Positions 33,766-41,579 of a stretch of DNA of 64,000 nt are shown one piece after another (the first letter of the stretch is position 1; each line of letters begins with the position of its first letter). The stretch spans positions 1 through 64,000 of the forward strand of contig JAFADG010000016.1 of the NCBI GenBank assembly GCA_023425025.1. The letters run 5' to 3'. Origin of the DNA: Bacillota bacterium (lineage in GTDB: Bacteria; Bacillota; Clostridia; Christensenellales; Aristaeellaceae). The notes beneath the pieces were generated by a model, which worked only from the letters and a program-made list of their open reading frames with translations, was not told where the DNA came from and ran no database searches. The position numbers were made by a program, and so were the translations under genes.

Positions 33766-33886
33766 GGGGGAATGTGATTCTCTCATATAGTGTTTTCAGG
33801 TGTAGAATGCCTGATAAGCGTGCGGTATGAATTTGCTTCATTAGAGAACCTTTACGATAGTGTAAAACGTGTATCCGTTTAAAGGG

Positions 33887-34118
33887 GGGATGCCAAAGGG
33901 ATTACTCCCAGCTGTCTCAATCGTCGCATTACTCGCTGCCGCTCGTACTGCTCGTTTCGCCAGCCTCCTCCACACCGCCCATTTCCCCCATCTGGCTCAA
34001 TCGGCGCGCTGGTTCGCTACCGCTCTCATCGCTTGTTTCGCCAGCCTCCTCCGCCTCGCTTCCTCCGCCACAGGCGGCGCTTCGGTTACGGAGCCACAGG
34101 CGGGGGCGGTGTGGAGGA
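33887..34118 (+). repeat. Compound family A repeat
   Basis: The gap between the MerR and kinase genes holds two partial A cores in series: CTCAATCGTCGCATTACTCG...GTTTCGCCAGCCTCCTCCAC, then CATCTGGCTCAATCGGCGCG...CGCTTCCTCCGCCACAGGCG. They end in GGAGCCACAGGCGGGGGCGG. The left stem is degraded. It runs into a partial family B copy that forms the 3' end of the kinase gene. Confidence 0.7.
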
Positions 34119-34892
34119 GCCTTTGGCAGGGTCAAGGGGCAGCGCCCCTTGTACAAGCTCCATCAGCAAGCCCTCGTCATCCCCGCGGCCTGCTTCATAC
34201 AGCCTCGCCCCGGCGAGCACGGGAAGCCACGCAAGTACGGCTTCCCTTTTTGCTTGGGCGGCTTCGCAGTACAATTGCAGATACGGCTCCGCCGCCATGC
34301 GGCCATGGAGCAGATAGAGAAGATAGGTGCGGCAGACATCGGCCTGCGCGCTTCCGCAGGTGGCATCCACCCAGTCGATGATGGCAAGGCCGTCTTTGGT
34401 CTGGATCAGGTTGTACGGGTGAAAATCCCCGTGGCAGACAACGCTGTCATGGGCAAGCCCGTCAAGCCGCGCAAGCAGGCGCTGCCGCATATCCTCAGAA
34501 AGCCGGGGGGCGGCCTGAATGCGGCGGCGCAGCTTTTCTCGCTGGGAGGGGAGGCCGGTACCGGGAGTCTGATGTACGCGGGCCTGGAGGCTCGCCGCCA
34601 GGCGCAGGTATTCCAGGGCGCGGGAAGGGTCCTTGTCAATCAGCTCCCCAAGGGAGATACCCTGAACATGCTCCATGAAAATGGCATACTGGTCGTCAAA
34701 TTGGGATATACCGAATACGCGGGGAGCGGAAAGCCCCGCGTTGTAGATTTTTTGCTGGATGTCGGCTTCGTATAAAACGGCATCCTCTTTCGCGCCGGGA
34801 TGGAACAGCTTGACGGCCTGGCCTTCAAACAGGTACACATCCGCCTGGGCGCCGCGGCCGATCAGCGCGGTTTCGGGAAAAGGGATGGACAT
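34086..34892 (-). CDS. Phosphotransferase (APH/choline kinase-like) family protein
   Basis: A 268-aa protein kinase-like fold. Seen: the nucleotide-binding start GRGAQADVYLFEGQAVKLF, the catalytic loop VVCHGDFHPYNLI, and the metal-binding VIDWVDA-type motif (IIDWVDATCGSAQADVCRTY). Members phosphorylate aminoglycosides, choline or other small molecules; the substrate here is unknown. The last 20 or so residues (QGALPLDPAKGSSTPPPPV...) are encoded by repeat DNA, so the original C-terminus probably ended near MELVQ. An AGGAGG-like site precedes the ATG. Confidence 0.82.
   Translation of the reverse strand: MSIPFPETALIGRGAQADVYLFEGQAVKLFHPGAKEDAVLYEADIQQKIYNAGLSAPRVFGISQFDDQYAIFMEHVQGISLGELIDKDPSRALEYLRLAASLQARVHQTPGTGLPSQREKLRRRIQAAPRLSEDMRQRLLARLDGLAHDSVVCHGDFHPYNLIQTKDGLAIIDWVDATCGSAQADVCRTYLLYLLHGRMAAEPYLQLYCEAAQAKREAVLAWLPVLAGARLYEAGRGDDEGLLMELVQGALPLDPAKGSSTPPPPVAP
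34119..34158 (-). repeat. Partial family B repeat inside the kinase 3' end
   Basis: AGGGTCAAGGGGCAGCGCCCCTTG keeps the second hairpin of family B, while the first is truncated where family A begins. It lies inside the last codons of the phosphotransferase-like gene rather than after its stop. Confidence 0.65.
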
Positions 34893-35014
34893 AAAGGCCT
34901 CCTGTACGGTTCAAAATTCAGCGCCGGGTTTTGCACGCCGGCCGGTCAGTGATCCGCGTCGTCCATTTTTTCATATGCATGCCGCTGACAAGGCAGCCGG
35001 CGCTTTCCGTAAGA

Positions 35015-35383
35015 TCATGCCTTCCTGTAAGCGACGGCGTCTATTTGCACCTGCAGCCCATCCACGCCTCCCTTGTGCGCAAACTCGGTGGCGATGGTCT
35101 TGCGCGCGGGGTAATTGCCGGCGAATCGCTCCCGGAACACCTTTTCCATGCTGGGTATGTTCCAGGGGTCCTTCATCAGCACATCCACCTTGACCACGCT
35201 GTCGAGCGTCAAACCTATGGATTCCAGGCGCCGGCTCATGTCGTCCAGGGCGCCGTGGACCTGCGCCTCCACAGACTGGCCGATATTGCCCACGCAAAAG
35301 GTGAGAAAAACAAAATCCCCCGCTTCCACCATTTCGGAATAGGCGTATTCCTGATTGATATTGTGTCTTGTAATGCCGCTCAT
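35015..35383 (-). CDS. RidA family protein (YjgF/YER057c/UK114)
   Basis: A 122-aa trimeric barrel protein. RidA enzymes hydrolyse reactive enamine/imine intermediates formed by PLP enzymes. Seen: GDFVFLTFCVGNIGQSVEAQ, then DMSRRLESIGLTLDSVVKVD and the end GGVDGLQVQIDAVAYRKA. The catalytic arginine position of classical RidA appears replaced (ARKTIATEF region retained), so the subfamily is uncertain. I chose ATG 35383, preceded by AAAAGGAGTGG, over an upstream extension. Confidence 0.8.
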   Translation of the reverse strand: MSGITRHNINQEYAYSEMVEAGDFVFLTFCVGNIGQSVEAQVHGALDDMSRRLESIGLTLDSVVKVDVLMKDPWNIPSMEKVFRERFAGNYPARKTIATEFAHKGGVDGLQVQIDAVAYRKA

Positions 35384-35518
35384 ACTATCCACTCCTTTTG
35401 GGCTTTGTCTTGCGCAAAGCCGCCTCATTCCCCATTAGAATAGCAGACAGGGCATGCCGTTTCAACCAGGGAATGTGTGCTATTGGGCGTCGCTCTAAAA
35501 AGATTACAGTCCCCGCTA

Positions 35519-35549
35519 TTGACTTTGGCACAGTGTCAGGGTTTATGAT
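35519..35549 (+). promoter_or_regulatory. MerR-type promoter with 19-bp spacer and central dyad
   Basis: TTGACT and TATGAT are separated by 19 bp, the overlong spacing that MerR-type regulators correct by twisting DNA. The spacer holds an imperfect dyad (ACTTTGGCA...TGTCAGGGT). It lies 41 nt upstream of the regulator encoded next, so autoregulation is likely. Confidence 0.7.
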
Positions 35550-35589
35550 CAATATGCAATCCGGAATTGCCAAAGCAAAGGTGAGACGC

Positions 35590-36405
35590 TTGTTTAAAAT
35601 CGGTGAGTTCTCAAAGCTTGTCAGGGTCTCCGCGCGAATGCTGCGCCACTATGAAAAATGCGGCTTGCTTTGCCCTGCGCAAATCGACCGCTTTACCGGC
35701 TACCGCATGTACAGCGCCGCCCAAGCCCCCCTTGTGTCGCGCATCGTTGCCTTGCGGGACATGGGCTTTGGTCTGGAACAGATCGAGGAGCTGCTGCCGT
35801 ATTGTGACAACGCGCAGGTCATGCAAAAGGCCCTTTCGGATAAAAGCCGGGAGATTCAAAGCGCCATTGCCCTGGAACAGCGCAAGCTTGAGAAGATCGC
35901 CGCCCTTGAAAAAATGATAAAAAAGGAGCGGACGGATATGGTATATGAAGTGGAATTGAAGGAACTGAAGGCGCAAAAGGTATTGTCCCTTCGGGCAACG
36001 ATTGCCGCCTATGACAAGGAAGGGGAACTGTGGGAGAAGCTCGGCATGCATATCGCCCAAAACCACATCGCCTGCCAGGCGGGCGGGTATTCCATCTATC
36101 ATGATGAGGATTACAAGGACAGCGATGTGGATGTGGAGGTGGCCATTCCTGTACCGGAATTGAAGGAAAGCCGGTATGGGTTTGTGTACAGGGAGCTGCC
36201 GGCCATCCCGCTGGCGGCCACCATCCGGTTTTCCGGCCCCTACGAAGGCTATACCGCCGCCATGGAAAAGCTGGCTGCCTGGACAGAGGAGCAGGGCTAC
36301 GTGTTTGACGGCCTGATCCGCGGCCTGGCCGTCGCCTCGCCCATGAGCGTGAACGCACCGGAGGATTATTTGACTGAGCTGCAGGTGCCGGTAAAGAGGA
36401 TGTAA
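35590..36405 (+). CDS. MerR family regulator with GyrI-like effector-binding domain
   Basis: About 271 aa. Residues 1-70 form the MerR helix-turn-helix (LFKIGEFSKLVRVSARMLRH, YRMYSAAQAPLVSRIVALRD). A coiled coil (about 80-115) follows, then a GyrI/AraC-type effector domain (about 120-271; VYEVELKELKAQKVLSLRAT, YEGYTAAMEKLAAWTEEQGY). This BmrR/TipA-like design senses a small, often cationic or drug-like ligand. The start is TTG 35590 behind AAAGGTGAG; upstream in-frame ATGs lie within or before the -10 box of its promoter. Confidence 0.85.
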   Translation: MFKIGEFSKLVRVSARMLRHYEKCGLLCPAQIDRFTGYRMYSAAQAPLVSRIVALRDMGFGLEQIEELLPYCDNAQVMQKALSDKSREIQSAIALEQRKLEKIAALEKMIKKERTDMVYEVELKELKAQKVLSLRATIAAYDKEGELWEKLGMHIAQNHIACQAGGYSIYHDEDYKDSDVDVEVAIPVPELKESRYGFVYRELPAIPLAATIRFSGPYEGYTAAMEKLAAWTEEQGYVFDGLIRGLAVASPMSVNAPEDYLTELQVPVKRM

Positions 36406-36424
36406 TCGCAACGGTGGGAATAGT

Positions 36425-36684
36425 TAAGGCCGCAGTTCACCGCTGCGGCCTTAGCGTATCGACAAAGTGGCGAAGCCACTTTGTCGAGATTTTTCCCTCG
36501 CTGCACTGTAAAAACCTTCGGTTTTTACGGCCGTTTGCTCGGGCAAGGTAGGAATTTCTTCGAAATTCCTGCGAAAATCACCGCACATGTCGCTGATTTT
36601 CGATCTAGAATTGGAGGGCTTCGGCCCTCCAATACCTCCCAGGGTTTTTTGATGGTCTGAGGCCGCAGCTTACCGCTGCGGCCT
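36425..36684. repeat. Cluster of seven consecutive hairpins
   Basis: The 314-bp gap between the MerR gene (plus) and the UPF0303 gene (minus) has no coding sequence but seven stem-loops in series: 36425-36453, 36459-36487 (13-bp stem, 3-nt loop), 36508-36528, 36550-36570, 36572-36602, 36610-36633 (TTCG loop) and 36660-36684. The first and last share the arms AAGGCCGCAG/CTGCGGCCTT. The outer hairpins may act as terminators for the convergent genes; the inner five are unexplained. Confidence 0.7.
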
Positions 36685-36719
36685 TTCTGCCATCCATTCC
36701 GTTTTACAGGCGGAGCCAT

Positions 36720-37220
36720 TCACGCCAGCACCGACTCCACTTGCTGATGCAGGTACTCCGCCAGCGCATCCACAATCAATTGATGATCGTGTGTTTGAGG
36801 CAGCCCCGATACGACGATGGCGCCCACCACGCCGATATCCTTTAAGCGAATGGGGAAGCCGCCGCCGGATAAGGCCAGTTCCTTTTCGTTCAGGCCAAAT
36901 TCAGTCAAGGTTCTTCCGGATACGAGCATCTCCTGCGCCACCAGCAGCGAGCTTTTCCAGAATTCCAGAACGGTGTTGCGCTTGCGGGCAACCCACCGGT
37001 CGTTGTTGGGCGTGGGCTTTTCCACCACGGTATGAAACAGGTTAAGTCCGCCCAATGTTATATCGATAGATACGCTGCCGCCGTGGGCGATGGCGCGAAC
37101 GCGCAGGCTCTGGCCAATCAGCCAGGCGTCGCCCGCGTCAAAATGGTCAAACTGCAAAGCCGCTTCCTGTTTCCGAATGATTTCCGCCATCTGCCTGGCG
37201 GCGCATTTTTCATCCTGCAT
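36720..37220 (-). CDS. UPF0303/heme-degrading-like (GlcG/HbpS fold) protein
   Basis: A 166-aa soluble protein matching the UPF0303 family (DAWLIGQSLRVRAIAHGG, SIDITLGGLNLFHTV, NNDRWVARKRNTVLEFWKSS). The fold is shared with HbpS/GlcG proteins. No catalytic role is established; a role in stress or small-molecule binding is only suggested. The start ATG 37220 follows AAAGGAAAG. The upstream oxidoreductase gene ends 20 bp before it, so the two form an operon. Confidence 0.78.
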   Translation of the reverse strand: MQDEKCAARQMAEIIRKQEAALQFDHFDAGDAWLIGQSLRVRAIAHGGSVSIDITLGGLNLFHTVVEKPTPNNDRWVARKRNTVLEFWKSSLLVAQEMLVSGRTLTEFGLNEKELALSGGGFPIRLKDIGVVGAIVVSGLPQTHDHQLIVDALAEYLHQQVESVLA

Positions 37221-37240
37221 GGGCACTTTCCTTTCCGCCT

Positions 37241-38197
37241 TTACTTTGCTGCGTCCAGAATTTTGTTGATCAGACGGATGTTGCGCACCGTCTCCGCAAG
37301 CGAAAAAGCCGGCTCGCGGCTTTGCAGAACGGCGTCGGCAAAATCCTCGATCTCCATCACATAGCGGTTGCATTCCGGCACGGGAATCTCCGTGACCGCG
37401 CCATCCTTGTACAAAAGGATGGGCAGGCCGGTGCCGTCAAAGGTTTCCTGCACAAGCAGCGTGCCCAGCGTGCCGTTTACCTCGGTCAGCTGCCCGGAAT
37501 GGGAGTCAAACCCGGAGCCCAGGGTGCAAATGGCTCCGTTTTTGTATTTGAGCACCGCGTCCAGGGAGTATTCCACCCCCTGGTTTTGGGTTTTCAAAGC
37601 GCAGACGGAAGCGGGTTCCTCCCCCATGAGCATGCCGATGAGATTGACGGGATAGCAGCCCACATCCCACAGGCTGCCGCCGCCAAGCGTTGCGTCAAGG
37701 CGGATGTTGGGGCCGGGCCGCATAACAAAGCGGAAGGAGGAGTGGATATGCCGGACTTCGCCGATGGCGCCCGAATCAACAAGCTCCTTGAGCTTTGCGG
37801 TCTTTTGGGTAAACCGGTACATGAACGCCTCCATGAGCGCTACGCCGTTTTCACGGCAGGCGGCGATCATATCCAGGCAGTCGGCTTCGGTAAGCGCCAT
37901 GGGCTTTTCGCAAAGCACATGCTTTTTGGCCTTGGCGGCTTTGATGGTCCATTCCTTGTGCAGGCTGTTGGGCAGGGGAATGTACACGGCGTCCACGTTG
38001 GGGTCCTGAAGCAGCGCATCGTAATTGTCATAAGCCTTTTCAAAGGGGAAACTGGCTTGGGCCTCCATCAGCTTTTCGGGATTGGTGGATGCGATGGCGT
38101 AAGGGACTGCGTTGTTTGCCTCCAGCATGGCGGGGATCAGGTGGAGCCTGGCGATGCGGGCATAACCCAGAATGCCGAAACGGGCAGGTGCGTTCAT
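37241..38197 (-). CDS. Gfo/Idh/MocA family oxidoreductase
   Basis: A 318-aa NAD(P)-dependent dehydrogenase. The Rossmann domain starts ARFGILGYARIARLHLIPAM, and the active-site region holds the EKP motif in KKHVLCEKPMALTEADCLDM, followed by FMYRFTQKTAKLKELVDSGA. Members oxidise sugars, inositols or related cyclic substrates; the specific substrate is unknown. The start ATG 38197 has GAAAGGACG upstream; the longer open frame to 38371 lacks a ribosome site. First gene of a two-gene operon with the UPF0303 gene. Confidence 0.88.
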   Translation of the reverse strand: MNAPARFGILGYARIARLHLIPAMLEANNAVPYAIASTNPEKLMEAQASFPFEKAYDNYDALLQDPNVDAVYIPLPNSLHKEWTIKAAKAKKHVLCEKPMALTEADCLDMIAACRENGVALMEAFMYRFTQKTAKLKELVDSGAIGEVRHIHSSFRFVMRPGPNIRLDATLGGGSLWDVGCYPVNLIGMLMGEEPASVCALKTQNQGVEYSLDAVLKYKNGAICTLGSGFDSHSGQLTEVNGTLGTLLVQETFDGTGLPILLYKDGAVTEIPVPECNRYVMEIEDFADAVLQSREPAFSLAETVRNIRLINKILDAAK

Positions 38198-38375
38198 ATC
38201 ATTCGTCCTTTCTGTGAGGGATGGGCGCTTTGTATCCATGCGGTTGTCTGATATGAAAATTATAACAGAAAACAGCGCGGGTGGAATAGGGGAAGTCACT
38301 TTTATTGTTTTCATGCCGCGCAATGCTGGCCGCTGCCAGTGAAACAAGATCGAATGGTATTTATGATGCACACAA

Positions 38376-38433
38376 AATATTTATTGTAATGCGATAAATA
38401 TTGATTGACATATCGAATTTCCTGTGTTATGAT
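38376..38433 (+). promoter_or_regulatory. Promoter with flanking palindrome upstream of the DUF2975/HTH pair
   Basis: TTGACA (38405-38410), a 17-bp spacer and TATGAT (38428-38433) form a strong promoter. Directly upstream lies a perfect 9+9 dyad, AATATTTAT-N9-ATAAATATT (38376-38402), and a smaller CGATA-N14-TATCG overlaps the -35. These are candidate operators for the HTH protein encoded by the second gene. Confidence 0.6.
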
Positions 38434-38462
38434 TCCTTCGTCAACTGAAAGGGGATTGAAAA

Positions 38463-38942
38463 ATGTCGTCCAAAACGCTTTGCTTCTTCATTCGTATCGC
38501 TGATATCGGCGTCGCATTTTGCGCGCTGCTGATCTGCGCGCTTTTGCTGCCGGTGCAGGCCAACGCCATGATTCATGAAGACCCGATGGCCGCGGGCTTT
38601 GTCTGGCCGTGGATTTTCTTTCTTTGGAGCGTTGCGCTGCCTTTCTTTGTGATTCTGGTGTACATATGGAAGGTTTCCACCGCCATCAAACGGGACCAGG
38701 TGTTTACGCTTAAGACTGCAAAGTGGGTCAAAACCGGGTCGATCCTGTTGTTTGCGGACATTGGCCTTTTCTTCCTTGGCAACGCGGTGTTCGCCTTTCT
38801 GAAAATGAGCGGGCCGCCGATTGTGATGATGTCGCTTCTCATTATCGTCTTTGGCATTTCCATGGCGCTTTGCGCGGCGGTGCTCTCCCGCTACATTGCC
38901 AAAGCGGCCGTTTTGCAGGATGAGAGCGAGGGGACCATATGA
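38463..38942 (+). CDS. DUF2975 membrane protein
   Basis: A 159-aa protein with four predicted membrane helices (about residues 12-35, 50-72, 90-115, 118-145). DUF2975 proteins are usually encoded directly upstream of a small YozG-like HTH regulator, as here, where the stop and start overlap (ATGA). The function of the pair is unknown; the membrane protein is commonly thought to sequester or signal to the regulator. Confidence 0.82.
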   Translation: MSSKTLCFFIRIADIGVAFCALLICALLLPVQANAMIHEDPMAAGFVWPWIFFLWSVALPFFVILVYIWKVSTAIKRDQVFTLKTAKWVKTGSILLFADIGLFFLGNAVFAFLKMSGPPIVMMSLLIIVFGISMALCAAVLSRYIAKAAVLQDESEGTI

Positions 38943-39139
38943 TTGTAATTAATGTGGATGTCATGCTGGCCAAGCGCAAAATGAGCGTGACCGAGCTGAC
39001 TGAGCGTGTGGGCCTTACCATGGCGAACGTGTCGCTTTTGAAAAACGGCAAGGTCAAGGCCATCAAGCTTTCGACGCTGGAAAAGCTGTGCCAGGCGCTG
39101 GATTGCCAGCCGGGGGATATTTTGGAGTACAGGGAGTAG
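38939..39139 (+). CDS. YozG-like Cro/C1-family HTH regulator
   Basis: A 66-aa single-domain helix-turn-helix protein (MIVINVDVMLAKRKMSVTEL, then VSLLKNGKVKAIKLSTLEKL, ending QPGDILEYRE). It overlaps the DUF2975 gene by 4 bp, so the two are translationally coupled. The palindromes beside their promoter are plausible binding sites, giving negative autoregulation. Confidence 0.88.
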   Translation: MIVINVDVMLAKRKMSVTELTERVGLTMANVSLLKNGKVKAIKLSTLEKLCQALDCQPGDILEYRE

Positions 39140-39274
39140 GCCGTAGGAAAAGCGCTTGCCCATTGGGCAGGGGACATCATGGAACAGTGATGTTCCCTTT
39201 TTATTTTGTCCATGGCATACATGCTCCGATCCAGGATGGATGGGTCATTCAAACAAAATTGATACAAATATGTC

Positions 39275-39303
39275 TTGTATGCGTTCATTACTTGGTATAT
39301 AAT
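39275..39303 (+). promoter_or_regulatory. Promoter upstream of the ImmA/IrrE gene
   Basis: TTGTAT, a 17-bp spacer and TATAAT give a good sigma-A match about 235 bp upstream of the ImmA start. The intervening leader has no recognised element. Between 39140 and 39274 I see only a weak stem (ACATCA...TGATGT) near 39174-39195. Confidence 0.6.
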
Positions 39304-39539
39304 GGCATTAAACAGACACGGACAAGCTGCCCGATTGCTTACACCCACATACCGACCGTCTCCCGCCAATATGCCGCGGGGCGGTTGTTCACCTCACAAA
39401 AAGGCTTGAGACGGTTTTCTCCCCCTTGCTATATATCTATTTATGATTTATCTATGACCCATTGTACAAAAGACTTATATCAAAAACCCTAACCTCTTTT
39501 GGGCTGCCGTGCCCCAAGGGGTGGAAGGAAATCGCCGAA

Positions 39540-40076
39540 ATGGAAAAACAGCGAATCGAAGCGAAGGCGCAGTCTGTGCTGCGGCAATTTCATATGAATA
39601 CGGATGGCCAGATCGACGTCCTCCTTTTGGCCCAAAATGCGGGCTTTGTCGTCGGCAACGCCAACCTGGGCGACGAAGAGGATGGCATCCTGCTGGTCAA
39701 CACCAAGGAAGAGAAGATCCTTGGCGTTACGACGCAAAAGCTCATCGGCGTCAACGCCCGGCTGGATCTTCCCGCCAAGCGTTTCATCATCGCCCATGAG
39801 CTTGGCCACTACTTTTTTCACCTGGAAAGAAAGCCGGGGGGCGACATCATACTGGCCAGGCGCGAGCGCTCGTCGAGCCGCACGACCGAGGAAAACGACA
39901 TGGATTACTTTGCCGCGTGCCTGTTGATGCCATCAGACAGCTTCCGGGCAATGTACGGGGAATTGAAGGACGCGGGGGTCCCGCAAAGCGATATACCAGA
40001 CCGACTGGGAAGGCTGTTCAATGTACCCTTAATAAGCGCCGAGCGGCGCGTGGGAGAGGTGGGTTTGGCCACATAG
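39540..40076 (+). CDS. ImmA/IrrE family zinc metallopeptidase
   Basis: A 178-aa protein with the zinc-protease motif RFIIAHELGHYFFHLE (HExxH, about residues 82-98) and the downstream acidic EENDMDYFAACLLMPSDSF typical of ImmA/IrrE. Relatives cleave phage-type repressors (ImmA) or control stress responses (IrrE). No repressor gene adjoins it; the partner here is the membrane protein 13 bp downstream. I chose ATG 39540, preceded by GGAAGGAAAT; an upstream ATG at 39462 lacks a ribosome site. Confidence 0.85.
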   Translation: MEKQRIEAKAQSVLRQFHMNTDGQIDVLLLAQNAGFVVGNANLGDEEDGILLVNTKEEKILGVTTQKLIGVNARLDLPAKRFIIAHELGHYFFHLERKPGGDIILARRERSSSRTTEENDMDYFAACLLMPSDSFRAMYGELKDAGVPQSDIPDRLGRLFNVPLISAERRVGEVGLAT

Positions 40077-40089
40077 CGAGGGGTTGAAT

Positions 40090-40575
40090 ATGAGAAAAGC
40101 GGAAGAGCAGGCATACCTGGAATTGGTTAGCTCGCTGTTTGAAAAGGATTTCAATTTGGCAGACAGCAACGCGGCATTAAACCGCGACCCTTTTCAGACA
40201 GACCAGCAGCGAAGGCGCGATCTGGAGATCACCGCTCTCTTGAAGGAGTATGTCAAGTACTACCGTATCAAATCACGCAGCTCAAGAAAGTACCGGGCGG
40301 TGTTGTTTTGGGGCTGTGCGGGCATTACGTTTATGCTGGTGGCGGCCTGCGTATTTTCCATTGTGTGGTGGACCATTGAAAAGAACAAGGATGTAAACGA
40401 TGTGGTTGCGCTGGTCACTGCGTGCGCAACGCTGATCGCCGCCGTGCTGGGCATTTTGAAGATCATCACGGCGTACGTATTTCCAGGGGAAGATGAAAAG
40501 TATGTGACCGGCATTGTGGAATCGATTCAGAAAAACGACCTGGAAAACAAGAAAGCCAACATGGAGGCAAAGTAA
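40090..40575 (+). CDS. Two-TM protein paired with the ImmA/IrrE protease
   Basis: A 161-aa protein with a charged N-terminal cytoplasmic part (about 1-65, with RRRDLEITALLKEYVKYYRI), two membrane helices (about 70-95 and 105-130) and a charged tail (FPGEDEKYVTGIVESIQKND). I recall similar proteins directly after ImmA/IrrE genes in other Bacillota, but that is memory, not a search. It is transcribed with the protease gene. Function unknown; a membrane-acting effector is one possibility. Confidence 0.65.
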   Translation: MRKAEEQAYLELVSSLFEKDFNLADSNAALNRDPFQTDQQRRRDLEITALLKEYVKYYRIKSRSSRKYRAVLFWGCAGITFMLVAACVFSIVWWTIEKNKDVNDVVALVTACATLIAAVLGILKIITAYVFPGEDEKYVTGIVESIQKNDLENKKANMEAK

Positions 40576-40577
40576 AG

Positions 40578-40600
40578 CGGCCGGCGGTAAGACGGCCGGA
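40578..40600 (+). terminator. Hairpin after the ImmA cassette
   Basis: CGGCCG...CGGCCG repeats within GCGGCCGGCGGTAAGACGGC form a short GC-rich stem just after the two-TM gene. There is no T-run, so the call is weak. Confidence 0.35.
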
Positions 40601-40866
40601 TGTCTAGCGAGATGGAACGGGTTTTGATGGTTTATCGGCGGATGGGTGTTTCTATGCAAAAAGTGTACGCAGATAAGTGAAAGCTCCCCCTTTCCGTTTC
40701 ATATACCAATACTGTGGGCTGGTCCGCGGCTGTGTGGCGCGGGCATTTTTTGGCCCTCATTACTTTGGGGGAATGATTTGAAAGATATTCCATGTGTGCA
40801 TGTATGGAAACATGACACGCTGTTGTTCAGTTTTATATGCTATCATGCGGTACAGGAGGGATGGAG

Positions 40867-41346
40867 ATGGACATACAAATCATCAGCAAGTACCCCTTTT
40901 CGGTCATCGGCAAGGAAGGGCAGGGCCCGGCGGCAGAATCGCAGCAGTGGATTCCGCCCCTGTGGCAGGGAGCCAACAGCGATTTTGGAGAAATCGCTGC
41001 CCTTGCAAAGTTTGATGAAACGACCAACGGGCCGCTAATCTGGGGCGCCATGAGCGATATCGGCAACACCTACAAGCCCTGGGGAGAACAAGGAATGTAC
41101 CTGGCTGGCTGCGAGGCGAGGGAAGGAGCCGTCGCGCCTGAAGGCTGGACAATATGGACCATTCCCGGCTTTACCTACGTGGTGGCCCATTGCTCCCAGA
41201 GCGGGTACGGCGAAACCTTCCGGTATATCCTGAAGGAATATTTCCCCCAAAACGGCTATACGCTGGCCGGCGCCGTGCACGAGCGTTATCCGCAGCCGGG
41301 GAATACCGATTTCGTGGCCTTGTATTTTCCGATAGTGCGGCTGTAG
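40867..41346 (+). CDS. GyrI-like small-molecule-binding domain protein
   Basis: A 159-aa stand-alone effector-binding domain (IQIISKYPFSVIGKEGQGPA, later FTYVVAHCSQSGYGETFRYI and FVALYFPIVRL). It belongs with the GyrI/AraC_E_bind fold, here with no DNA-binding part. Such proteins bind hydrophobic or cationic compounds, and some have hydrolase-like activity. ATG 40867 is preferred because AGGAGGG lies 7 bases upstream; ATG 40861 touches that site. Confidence 0.7.
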   Translation: MDIQIISKYPFSVIGKEGQGPAAESQQWIPPLWQGANSDFGEIAALAKFDETTNGPLIWGAMSDIGNTYKPWGEQGMYLAGCEAREGAVAPEGWTIWTIPGFTYVVAHCSQSGYGETFRYILKEYFPQNGYTLAGAVHERYPQPGNTDFVALYFPIVRL

Positions 41347-41396
41347 TATAAGTTATTTGATAATTCTGAAAGCAGATCTTTGAATAAGAAAAAAAG

Positions 41397-41521
41397 AGGC
41401 TCCCCTCGAGGGGAAGCTGGCGGCGAAGCCGACTGATGAGGTGATATTATTAGAATGTGGAGCTGTTGCTAAGCCCCTTATCCGGCACTACGCGCCACCT
41501 TCTCTCGAAAGGGGAAGGCTT
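41397..41521. repeat. MITE-like element (family D, copy 2)
   Basis: A 125-bp element. The left end GAGGCTCCCCTCGAGGGGAA, then CTGGCGGCGAAGCC and GACTGATGAGG, matches the left end of the copy at 13902. The right end CGCGCCACCTTCTCTCGAAA, then GGGGAAGGCT, matches its right end. The ends are imperfect inverted repeats. No reading frame lies inside. Confidence 0.7.
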
Positions 41522-41579
41522 TGGGGTGTGTTTTTATTCCATGGAATAACGCGTACTATGTGTAATTTTCAAAAGAACA

